DNA from: Harenicola maris
Lineage (GTDB): Bacteria > Pseudomonadota > Alphaproteobacteria > Rhodobacterales > Rhodobacteraceae
Reading direction: 5' to 3'
NCBI GenBank assembly: GCA_018524345.1
Contig: JADQAZ010000001.1
Coordinates: 496,001 to 560,000 of the forward strand
Length of the DNA: 64,000 nucleotides
Shown piece after piece: positions 28,021 through 35,837 of the stretch. The notes beneath the pieces were generated by a model. That model was given only the letters and a program-made list of their open reading frames with translations. It was not told the DNA's origin and did no database searches. The position numbers were made by a program, and so were the translations under genes. Each line of letters begins with the position of its first letter. Positions within the stretch are counted from its first letter, which is position 1.

Positions 28021-29550
28021 TTACAGCAGCCCCATAACCCGCAGCGTGCTTTCCAGCGTTTCGACATACCAAACACGGGCGGCCCCACCGTGGGACCAGA
28101 TCGCCTTGCCCACACCGTAGAGGGCCGCCACCGGAATTGCGGCGTAGACGAAAAGGGAGGCTGTTAGTGCGAGTGAAACTGGAATGGCGACTTGGCCGGA
28201 CCGGCTTCCATCGAGGCGCTCTGTCTGCCATGTCCAGAACTTTTCGGGAAACCAAGTGACCGCTGCAAGTATTGCGACGGCTATGTGCAGCAGGGTGGGG
28301 ACGAGAGTAGAGGCAACCATGGCGATAGCCCACGCGGCCTCGGATGGGGTTTCCTTGACGGTCGTCAGCAGTGCGGCCACGTTTACCAAATCTTCAGCAC
28401 GATTGGCGTTAATGAGGGCGAAGGCCGCACAGATGGAAAGGGAAAGGGTAAAGAAAATTATCGCGGCTGCGATGGCATCAACCATGGCGCAGAGCCAAGG
28501 AGTAAAACCGCCGCGTTGATATCCGCGCCGTAAGAGCCAGATGGTCAGGCCGTAGGAAAACCAATCAAAGACTGCGTTTATGAAGGGGAGAAGTGCCAAT
28601 CCGAGGACAAGGACCGTGGCCTCGGCGGCTTCTGGGCGCAAGCTTATTGCTGCAAGCATTGTGCATGCTAGGCTGAAGGTTAGGAGTAGAAAATAGCCAA
28701 GTAGGCCGACCCGTTTCTGGGTAGAGGCACTGACACCAACAATCAATATAGTTGTGGCCACAATAGCGACTGGGACAGCGGCTGTGTCTGCGAACGCGAA
28801 TGCGTAGACGATTGCGATAGCGCTTGTGAGGGCGACTGCGGTGAATACTGCGACTGCGGAAATGACGACGGCTGCGAATGCGAACGAGAATCCGGATGTA
28901 TCAGCGAATGTTACTGTGACTATGATTAAGATCGAGCCTACAATAATCATCAGACACAAGTGGAGCCAAGAAGAGATCAGTTTTCCTGATGCTGACGCCA
29001 TAATCCGAAAAAGAATTAACGATGAAATTAAAGCAAATGTCGCGTAGCGGAATGGCCAAGGGATACCATCGGGGAAAAACTGTACTTGCCCGATGCCAGT
29101 TGCATCGCCAGCGATGGCCCATTGCGTCATGGCGAAGGCCAAAGGGTAGAGAATGGAAATTCGTATCGCCATATCCATGACTGGCCAAGACCAAGGGCGG
29201 TGGGCCAGAGTGATTAGATCGGCACCATCAACCGCGCGCGGCATTGTCCACCAATTGAGCCTTGCGAGTACGCCGACCTTGGGCGGGGGCTGCTTTTCGG
29301 CAGAATTTGGCAGGAGGAGTTTTGGCAGGCCCTTGGTAAACTTGCCCATGATATACGGGTATGGGCGCGACAGGAGCGGCGCCCATTTTGCCATCTTGGA
29401 TTGATCGTTCTTGTTTTCAATGCCAAGGGCGAGCCAAGCCCAAACGAACCAAGCCACGCCAAAAATGATATAACTGCTGGTCTTTGCGTCTATCGCCACC
29501 AAAATAGCGATGCCAAAAGTTAGCAGTCCCGCGCCAATAACCCCGATCAA
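28021..29550 (-). CDS. Polytopic membrane protein of unknown family
   Basis: A 509-residue protein with some ten or more hydrophobic segments. The first 30 residues form two likely membrane helices, and the centre (about 205-275) is low complexity, built of Ala/Val/Ile/Phe repeats such as FAFAD and FSFAFAAVV. At DNA level this part (28745-28925) is a degenerate run of GCGAnTGCG-like hexamers. Base composition and codon use are clearly more AT-rich than in neighbouring genes, which suggests transfer. I do not recognise the family; it could be a transporter-like or sensory membrane protein. Confidence 0.6.
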   Translation of the reverse strand: MIGVIGAGLLTFGIAILVAIDAKTSSYIIFGVAWFVWAWLALGIENKNDQSKMAKWAPLLSRPYPYIMGKFTKGLPKLLLPNSAEKQPPPKVGVLARLNWWTMPRAVDGADLITLAHRPWSWPVMDMAIRISILYPLAFAMTQWAIAGDATGIGQVQFFPDGIPWPFRYATFALISSLILFRIMASASGKLISSWLHLCLMIIVGSILIIVTVTFADTSGFSFAFAAVVISAVAVFTAVALTSAIAIVYAFAFADTAAVPVAIVATTILIVGVSASTQKRVGLLGYFLLLTFSLACTMLAAISLRPEAAEATVLVLGLALLPFINAVFDWFSYGLTIWLLRRGYQRGGFTPWLCAMVDAIAAAIIFFTLSLSICAAFALINANRAEDLVNVAALLTTVKETPSEAAWAIAMVASTLVPTLLHIAVAILAAVTWFPEKFWTWQTERLDGSRSGQVAIPVSLALTASLFVYAAIPVAALYGVGKAIWSHGGAARVWYVETLESTLRVMGLL

Positions 29551-29609
29551 AACACGCCCCTAAAAAATACAAGACGGATTTGGCAGAGTTTTCAGGCCTG
29601 AGGCAAGCG

Positions 29610-31127
29610 TTACCCTGCCAGTTTTTTCGCCACCAACTCGTTGACGGCTTTGGGGTTGGCCTTGCCGCCGGTTGCTTTCATCACTTGGCCGACGAACCAG
29701 CCTGCGAGTTTGGGGTTCTCTTTGGCTTTTTCGACCTGCGCCGGGTTGGCGGCGATGATCTCATTCAGGGCGGCCTCGATGGCGCCGGTGTCTGTGACCT
29801 GTTTCATGCCGCGGGCTTCGACGATTTCGGCGGGCTCGCCCCCCTCGTTATAGACGATTTCGAAGAGGTCTTTGGCGATCTTGCCGGAGATGACGTCGGA
29901 TTTGATCAGCTTGATGATCCCGCCGAGTTGGGCCGGGGTCACGGGGCTTTCGGTGATGTCCTTGTCGCCGTCGTTTTTGAGCGCGCCGAAGAGGTCGTTG
30001 ATGACCCAGTTGGCGGCGAGTTTGCCGTCGCCTGCGGCCTCGACTGCGGCCTCGAAATAGGCGGCGTTTTCGGCCTCTGCCGTGAGGACGGAGGCATCGT
30101 AGTCGGACAAGCCGTAGTCCCCGATGAAGCGGGCTTTTTTCGCGTCGGGCAGTTCGGGCAGGGCGGCGCCGAGGGCATCGACCCAGTCCTGTTCGATCTC
30201 CAGCGGCAGCAGATCGGGATCGGGGAAGTAGCGGTAGTCATGCGCCTCTTCCTTGGACCGCATGGAGCGGGTTTCGTTTTTGTCCGGATCGTAGAGGCGG
30301 GTTTCCTGATCGATCTCGCCGCCGTCCTCGATGATGGCGATCTGGCGTTTGGCCTCGACCTCGATCGCGGCTTGGATGAAGCGCATGGAGTTCATGTTCT
30401 TGATCTCGCAGCGGGTGCCGAGGTGGGAGAAGTCCTGCGATTCTTGATATTTCTCATACTGGCCGGGGCGGCAGACAGAGACGTTCACATCGGCGCGCAG
30501 GTTGCCGTTTTGCATGTTGCCGTCGCAGGTGCCGAGGTAGCGCAGGATCTGGCGCAGTTTGACCACATAGGCGGCGGCCTCCTCCGGGCTGCGGATGTCG
30601 GGGCGGGAGACGATCTCCATCAGGGCGACGCCGGTGCGGTTGAGGTCAACGAAGGACATGTTGGGGTCCATGTCGTGGATGGATTTGCCCGCGTCCTGTT
30701 CGAGGTGGATGCGTTCGATCCGCACAAGGCGGGCGGCGCCATCGCCGAGTTCGACCAGCACCTCGCCCTCGCCCACGATGGGGTGGTAGAGCTGGCTGAT
30801 CTGATAGCCCTGCGGCAGGTCGGGGTAGAAGTAGTTCTTGCGGTCAAAGGCGGAGGTCAGGTTGATTTCCGCCTTGAGGCCGAGGCCGGTGCGCACGGCC
30901 TGTGCCACGCATTCCTCGTTGATGACGGGGAGCATGCCGGGCATGCCTGCGTCAACGAAGGCGACATTGGAGTTCGGCTCGGCGCCAAAGAGGGTCGACG
31001 CGCCGGAGAAGAGTTTCGAGCGGGTGGAGACCTGTGCGTGCACCTCCATCCCGATGACGATTTCCCAGTCGCCGGTTGCGCCTGCGTAGGTTTTGGGGGT
31101 CGGTGTGGTGTGGGCTGTATCGAGCAT
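29610..31127 (-). CDS. gatB: Asp-tRNA(Asn)/Glu-tRNA(Gln) amidotransferase subunit B
   Basis: GatB is the tRNA-binding kinase/amidotransferase subunit of GatCAB, which converts Glu-tRNA(Gln) or Asp-tRNA(Asn). The 505-residue product has the N-terminal [20 protein letters not shown] block, [26 protein letters not shown] and the C-terminal YqeY-like domain ending [11 protein letters not shown]. The start ATG at 31127 is preceded by GGAGG at ideal spacing; the open frame to 31238 is not needed. gatA/gatC are not in the window. Confidence 0.95.
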   Translation of the reverse strand: MLDTAHTTPTPKTYAGATGDWEIVIGMEVHAQVSTRSKLFSGASTLFGAEPNSNVAFVDAGMPGMLPVINEECVAQAVRTGLGLKAEINLTSAFDRKNYFYPDLPQGYQISQLYHPIVGEGEVLVELGDGAARLVRIERIHLEQDAGKSIHDMDPNMSFVDLNRTGVALMEIVSRPDIRSPEEAAAYVVKLRQILRYLGTCDGNMQNGNLRADVNVSVCRPGQYEKYQESQDFSHLGTRCEIKNMNSMRFIQAAIEVEAKRQIAIIEDGGEIDQETRLYDPDKNETRSMRSKEEAHDYRYFPDPDLLPLEIEQDWVDALGAALPELPDAKKARFIGDYGLSDYDASVLTAEAENAAYFEAAVEAAGDGKLAANWVINDLFGALKNDGDKDITESPVTPAQLGGIIKLIKSDVISGKIAKDLFEIVYNEGGEPAEIVEARGMKQVTDTGAIEAALNEIIAANPAQVEKAKENPKLAGWFVGQVMKATGGKANPKAVNELVAKKLAG

Positions 31128-31206
31128 ATGCGTGCCTCCGGCGTTGGTCGCCATTGGTTTAGGGGAACCGCGGGGAGGGGGCAAGACGGGTTGCGGGGGG
31201 ATTGGG

Positions 31207-31314
31207 CTAATAGCCCATGTAACTGAAGGCGAGGTCATCGGAGCGGGTGAGCGACGTCATGGCGGTGGTCGTTGCGCAAATTGCAAGTATCGCGCTGCGG
31301 CTTTGGCGGCGCAT
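31207..31314 (-). CDS. Small ORF overlapping the end of the Het-C-like gene
   Basis: A 35-codon ORF beginning [12 protein letters not shown] and ending [10 protein letters not shown]. Its ATG overlaps the TAA stop of the gene before it (TAATG), the arrangement used for translational re-initiation. It ends 79 nt before gatB starts. I know no family for it. Support is the coupling geometry and the composition; it may still be chance. Confidence 0.4.
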   Translation of the reverse strand: MRRQSRSAILAICATTTAMTSLTRSDDLAFSYMGY

Positions 31315-32687
31315 TAGCGTTCTTTTAACGGGCGCAGTTCGGTGTGGAAGGTCAGGCTCAGGCCCGGGGCCTCGGCGGTGACGGGGGCGCTTTGGAAGGG
31401 GGCCTTGGCGGTGTCGAACAGGGCCGTTGGGGCGGGGGTGAAGGCGATGGGCGCGGGGGAGAGGGTGCCCTCGCGCGTCATGGTCAGGGTCATGCGGGCG
31501 CTGGCGGGGAGAAAGCCCATGAGCCAGAAGGCGTTTTGCCCCTCTGCCTCGGCCTCGAAGGCGCGGTGGCCCGCGATCTCACGCTCGGTCAGGGTCAGGG
31601 GGCCGAGGGAGGCGGCGAGTTGATAGGTGGGGGCAAAGGCGCTGCGGCGGCGGGTTTTGAAGCTGCTGACGATGAGGGAGGCGGCGTAGCCGGTGACGGG
31701 GGCGTTGTTGCGGTGCAGGGCGGGGGGATTGGCGCAGTGCGGGGCCGCGTCATAGAGGCAGCGTGTCAGCGGGCGGTAGATCGCGCCATCGCGGAACAGG
31801 CCGACAAAGGCGCCATCGCGGCTCGCGCTCCAAGCGGCCTGAGCGGCGGCGAATTTGCGCAGGTTGCCCGATTTGTTGCCCTTCCAATGGCCGTCTTGCC
31901 CCGCGATGGCGATATACATGGAGACCTCCAGCGCGGCCTTGGCGGCGCGTTTGAGGGCGGCGCGGTCGGCGGCGGGCATGTCGGTTTCGAGCAGGACGGC
32001 GGCCTCGGGCAGCAGGCCGTCCAGCGCCGGATCACCCGCGATCCATTCCAGCAGGCGCAGGGTCTCAGCGTAGGAGAACACATAGGCGGCGTCCCAGCCG
32101 GGGCGCACCTGACTGTCCTTGTTGAGCCCGTGGGCGTAATCGCCATGGCCGATGCCGTTGCAACCCGCGGTGCATTTGTCCGCCGTGGCATAGAAACCCG
32201 ATTGCAGCGCGCCCTCGGGCGGGCCGGAGGAGAGATAGGTGTTGGTGGCGTAATCCTCGGCGCTGGGCGGATAGAAATCGGCCCAGTTGGAGTGGGTGTA
32301 GAAATCCTGAAGCGCATGGGCGGTGACGCAAAGCGTGCCGATCACCCGCAGGGCGCCGGGGTAGTCCAGGCGCGCCTCCTCTTGCCGGATGGCAAGAAGG
32401 GCGGCGTGGGTGTTGTTCAGCACATGCTCGTAGGTGCGGATGATTTCCGCGCGGTTGCCGAGGTTGTCGAAATGGAGCTTTTCCAGATGCTCCTTGCCGC
32501 CGCCGGGGACGGCGGAATAGTAATCGGTCAGCCAGTTGATCACGGCGCAGACCTCGGCCACATGGGGCGAGAAACCGGTGGCCTGCATGGCGGCCAGTGT
32601 CGCGTCGTGATGATAGCCGGTGTCAAAGGCGCGCAGGGGCAGGGCGCACAGGGTCAGGACGGCGGCCTTGATCAGAATCTGTCGCAT
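31314..32687 (-). CDS. Secreted Het-C/zinc-phospholipase-like protein
   Basis: A 457-residue protein with a signal peptide (cleavage near residue 20, LRA). Residues 25-140 show the pattern of the Het-C N-terminal domain, related to zinc-dependent phospholipase C and P1 nuclease: HH at 26-27, HFDN at 82-85, and TAHALQDFYTHSNW with His124, Asp128 and His132 as likely metal ligands. Four Cys around residues 190-350 could form disulfides. The C-terminal 130 residues are predicted beta-rich and unknown. Probable role: an exported zinc hydrolase acting on phospholipid or a phosphodiester. Substrate not known. Confidence 0.6.
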   Translation of the reverse strand: MRQILIKAAVLTLCALPLRAFDTGYHHDATLAAMQATGFSPHVAEVCAVINWLTDYYSAVPGGGKEHLEKLHFDNLGNRAEIIRTYEHVLNNTHAALLAIRQEEARLDYPGALRVIGTLCVTAHALQDFYTHSNWADFYPPSAEDYATNTYLSSGPPEGALQSGFYATADKCTAGCNGIGHGDYAHGLNKDSQVRPGWDAAYVFSYAETLRLLEWIAGDPALDGLLPEAAVLLETDMPAADRAALKRAAKAALEVSMYIAIAGQDGHWKGNKSGNLRKFAAAQAAWSASRDGAFVGLFRDGAIYRPLTRCLYDAAPHCANPPALHRNNAPVTGYAASLIVSSFKTRRRSAFAPTYQLAASLGPLTLTEREIAGHRAFEAEAEGQNAFWLMGFLPASARMTLTMTREGTLSPAPIAFTPAPTALFDTAKAPFQSAPVTAEAPGLSLTFHTELRPLKER

Positions 32688-32767
32688 GGAAACCTGCCTT
32701 TTTTACAATGCCCCCATTAGGCCCGAAGCCCCGCCCCTGTGGCAAGCGCCCTCGCACAAGAGATTTT

Positions 32768-32886
32768 ATGCCTCCGGCGGGGATATTTGTTCCAATAAGA
32801 AGCGCAGGTCAGCGCAAAATCCGCCCTGTTTCTTATTGGAGGTAAATATCCCGGGGGGAGGCCGAAGGCCGGGGGGCAGAGCCCCC
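32768..32886. repeat. Head-to-head pair of R1 repeats, copies b1 and b2
   Basis: An inverted copy (CCTCCGGCGGGGATATTTG then CCAATAAGAAG, 32768-32804) faces a direct copy (TTCTTATTGG then AAATATCC, GGCCGAAGGCC, GGGGGCAGAGCCCCC, 32829-32886). Together they form a long imperfect palindrome. It lies just downstream of the amidinotransferase stop (reading on the minus strand) and upstream of the Het-C-like gene. Confidence 0.8.
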
Positions 32887-32901
32887 TTTGCCCGGTTTCG
32901 G

Positions 32902-34011
32902 CTAGAGGTTCGGGAAATAGTCTTCGCAGCTGCCTTCGCGGTAGACATCGGCGGTGCAGCAGTGGAGGCCGCCGCCGAAAGCGTAGGCGCCGCGCAGGTT
33001 GACGGGGACGACTTCGAGGCCGAGGCGGTCCATTTGTTCCATTTGGTAGACCTCTGAGGCCTCGACGCAGACGGTTTTGGGGTCGAGCACCAGCACGTTC
33101 ATAGAAAGCCATGTGGAGGAGTAGCACAGGGGCGGGGGGGTGTTATGGGCCGGTTGGGCGGCGTCTTTGATTTCCCAGCCGTTGGCCTCGAACATTTTGC
33201 GTTGGTCATCGGGCAGGCGGCGCCCAGGGTTGTTGAGGATCAGGCCGGGGCGGAGCGGGGTGAAGGTGGCGTCGATGTGGATCGGGTAGGGGTCGCCGGG
33301 GAAGTTGACCGCATGCACGCGGTGGTCCGGGAAGTGGCGGCGGAGCCATTCGATGCCTTTGAGGTTGGTGGTGAAGCCGTGTTGCACCACCAGATCGCGG
33401 CCGAAGCGCAGGACATCGGCGGCGTCGAAGAGGGGTTCTTCTTCGGTTGTGACGAAGAATTTCTCGGCGGCCCATTGCAGGCGTTTTTCGGTGCCGATTT
33501 TGTCGGAAAGGTAGTCGGGGTGGTAGTCGGCGTCGGTGAGGCGGGGTTTGGGGGCGGCTTCGTGGCGGAAATTTGGGTCTTCTTCCCAGTACTGTTGCAG
33601 CAGGGGCCGGTAGTTGAGGTATTCGAACCAGCGGCAGCGGTAGGACATGGTTGCCTCGAGGATTTCGCTGCCGACGGTGAGGAGCACGTCGCGGGGCGGC
33701 ATGCAGCCGAATTGGCTGTCGGTGTGGAAATCTGGTGTTGTGGCGGGCAGGGCGTGGTTGATGGGGGTGGGTCTGTCGACGCGGATGCCGCGTTTGGTGA
33801 GTTGCGCCGCGAAGGCGTCGAGGAGTTCGTTGGCCTCGTCAATTGTGTCCTGCGGGCGGCGGCCCCATTGGCCGCGCATGTCGCTGTCCTCTGGCACTTT
33901 GGCGTCGAGGGCGGGTTCGGCGGGCGGGATGTGGCAATCATCGGCGCGGCCGACGATGACATGTTTGAGGGGGTCCCATTCGTTCCAGGAATTGACGGTG
34001 GTTTTTTGCAT
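32902..34011 (-). CDS. Glycine amidinotransferase-like enzyme
   Basis: A 369-residue member of the guanidino-group-modifying (pentein) superfamily, closest in motif to arginine:glycine amidinotransferase. The catalytic set is visible: Asp196/Asp199 in FDAADVLRFGRD, His245 in PIHIDATF, and Cys351 in GGGLHCCTADV. The N-terminal WDPLKHVIVGRADD is also typical. Transfer of the amidino group from arginine to an amine is expected; the acceptor is unknown. The ATG at 34011 was chosen; a much longer open frame runs back to 35289 through other genes and is not coding. Divergent from the kinase gene. Confidence 0.88.
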   Translation of the reverse strand: MQKTTVNSWNEWDPLKHVIVGRADDCHIPPAEPALDAKVPEDSDMRGQWGRRPQDTIDEANELLDAFAAQLTKRGIRVDRPTPINHALPATTPDFHTDSQFGCMPPRDVLLTVGSEILEATMSYRCRWFEYLNYRPLLQQYWEEDPNFRHEAAPKPRLTDADYHPDYLSDKIGTEKRLQWAAEKFFVTTEEEPLFDAADVLRFGRDLVVQHGFTTNLKGIEWLRRHFPDHRVHAVNFPGDPYPIHIDATFTPLRPGLILNNPGRRLPDDQRKMFEANGWEIKDAAQPAHNTPPPLCYSSTWLSMNVLVLDPKTVCVEASEVYQMEQMDRLGLEVVPVNLRGAYAFGGGLHCCTADVYREGSCEDYFPNL

Positions 34012-34110
34012 CTGGGTCGCCCTTTGTTCGTTGTGTTGCCGGAGCCTAGGGCCATGGGGCGGCCCCGACAAGGCCGTGCCTCTGCCGTAATTTCGGGTTA
34101 GGGTTTCGGG

Positions 34111-34947
34111 ATGGAGAGTGCCCCGCCTGCCGAGATTTTGGATGCCTTTGATCTGGCCCGCCCACGTTTTGTGATGCGCACGGGGCTGGCCAGTATTTGG
34201 CGGGTGGATATGGGCGGCGAGGCGGGGGCGTTGAAGCTGTATCACACCGGGCGTTTGGGCAATGAGGCGGCTGGCCTGCGGTATATGCGGGCGACGGCGG
34301 ATCGGGGATCGGTGCCGGTTTTGGCGGCGCGGGGGGATGCCTTGGTGACGCGTTGGTTGCCGGGGCCATCGCTGGGCGATCTGGTGCGGGGCGGGCAGGA
34401 CCGTGTTGCGGCATCGGCGCTTTTGGTGGCGGCGCGGCGGCTCCATTCGGTGGAGTTGCCGGCGGCGGGCTATCCCCTGTTGTCCGATTGGTTCAAGGCG
34501 CTTTTTGCCCTGCGGTTTGGGGCGGGGATTGCGCCGGGGCCTTTGGCCTTGATGGAGCGCTCGCAGGCTCTGGCCTATGAGTTGCTGTCCCATCCGCGGG
34601 GCGCCTCTGTCCTGCATGGGGATTTGCATCATGATAACATACGTTTGGGTGCGCGGACCTATCAGCCCTTTGATGCCAAGGGGGTGGTGGGGGAGCGGGG
34701 CTATGAGCTGGCCAATGCCTTTCGCAACCCCTCCGGTGCGGGGGCTTTGCTGCGTGATCCTATGCGGGCCTTGCGATTGGCGGAGCATTGGGGCGCGGGG
34801 CTGGGCGAAGAGCCGCAGAGGCTGTTGGATTGGGCGGCGGTGAAGGCGGCCCTTTCGATTGCATGGAAGACGCAGGGTGCCCTGCGGGAGAGTTCGGATT
34901 TTCCGGTTCTGGCAGCGCTTTGGGCGGCGCGGGATCGGGGGGTTTAG
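34111..34947 (+). CDS. Aminoglycoside/hydroxyurea-type phosphotransferase (APH(6)-like)
   Basis: A 278-residue kinase-fold protein. Motifs: N-terminal lysine in GALKLYHTG near residue 43, the catalytic loop VLHGDLHHDN near 167, and the metal-binding segment FDAKGVVGERGYELAN near 188-203. The order and the PFDAKGVVG block are those of the streptomycin 6-kinase/hydroxyurea phosphotransferase family. It may confer resistance or act on an endogenous small molecule; no resistance context is present, so a housekeeping substrate is as likely. Confidence 0.8.
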   Translation: MESAPPAEILDAFDLARPRFVMRTGLASIWRVDMGGEAGALKLYHTGRLGNEAAGLRYMRATADRGSVPVLAARGDALVTRWLPGPSLGDLVRGGQDRVAASALLVAARRLHSVELPAAGYPLLSDWFKALFALRFGAGIAPGPLALMERSQALAYELLSHPRGASVLHGDLHHDNIRLGARTYQPFDAKGVVGERGYELANAFRNPSGAGALLRDPMRALRLAEHWGAGLGEEPQRLLDWAAVKAALSIAWKTQGALRESSDFPVLAALWAARDRGV

Positions 34948-35026
34948 GCGGGCGGGCGCCTGCGGCGCTGGGCGGAATTTACGTAAACCTTGCCAGATAG
35001 CTGAAAATAAGAATAAAAGCGCCGCT

Positions 35027-35818
35027 ATGACTGTAGCTGCCCGCCTGTCTTTGATTGCCTTACTTATTCTGTCCCCTGTTTTTGCGCAGGGGCAGGTGAC
35101 GCGTCCTTTGGCGCGGCCCGAGGGGCTGGGCGAGGTGAAGCTGCCGCATCTGCGGCCCACGCCGCGGATCAGCGCCATGGGCGGGGAGCTGTCAGGCTCC
35201 GAGGCCGAGGCGCGGGTGTTTCTGGCGGTGCAGACGGTGCCTTCGCTGAGCCTGCGGCCTGCGCCGCGCAGGGGCAGCCTGCCGCGCACGCGGTGGGAGC
35301 ATCAGAAGGGCAGCGGGATTTGGACGCGGGCGGCGCTTTCGGCGCTTAAGGGTCATGCCAAGCCTTTGGTCAGCATGGTGCCCAAGGATATCGAGCATTG
35401 GTGCCCGGCCTATCCCGATCAGGGGCCGGAGAAGCGCGCGGCCTTCTGGGTTGGGTTTATGTCCGCCTTGGCCAAGCATGAGAGCACCTATCGCGCCACG
35501 GCTGTGGGCGGCGGCGGGCGCTGGTATGGTTTGCTTCAGATTTATCCCGATACGGCGCGGCGCTATGGCTGCCGTGCGCGGACGGGGGAGGCGTTGAAGA
35601 ACGGGGCGGCGAACCTGTCCTGTGCGGCGCGGATTATGGCCGTGACCGTGCGCCGCGATGGTGTTGTGGGGCAGGGCGGGCGCGGCGGTGTGGCCGCCGA
35701 TTGGGGGCCGATGGTCCATTCATCGAAGCGCGCCGATATTGCCGCATGGACACGCAAGCAAAGCTATTGCGTGCCGATGCAGGTCAAGCGGCCGATGCCG
35801 CGGCCCAAGCTGGGCTAG
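35027..35818 (+). CDS. Lytic transglycosylase (SLT domain) with signal peptide
   Basis: A 263-residue exported protein: a signal peptide at 1-25 (SLIALLILSPVFAQG), an unstructured Arg/Pro-rich part, then a C-terminal SLT-like lysozyme fold from about 140. Key points are the catalytic Glu in KHESTYRATAVGGGGRWYGLLQIYPDTARRYGC and the closing YCVPMQV. It should cleave glycan strands with 1,6-anhydro-MurNAc formation. ATG 35027 was preferred to an upstream frame extension because of the signal peptide. Convergent with pepN. Confidence 0.85.
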   Translation: MTVAARLSLIALLILSPVFAQGQVTRPLARPEGLGEVKLPHLRPTPRISAMGGELSGSEAEARVFLAVQTVPSLSLRPAPRRGSLPRTRWEHQKGSGIWTRAALSALKGHAKPLVSMVPKDIEHWCPAYPDQGPEKRAAFWVGFMSALAKHESTYRATAVGGGGRWYGLLQIYPDTARRYGCRARTGEALKNGAANLSCAARIMAVTVRRDGVVGQGGRGGVAADWGPMVHSSKRADIAAWTRKQSYCVPMQVKRPMPRPKLG

Positions 35819-35837
35819 GGCGCTTGTCTGCTGGGGT

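Noticed and set aside
34012..35289. Long minus-strand open frame extending the amidinotransferase to 795 codons
   Set aside because: The extra 426 codons run antisense through two well-supported genes, are Arg/Pro-rich and lack any domain look.
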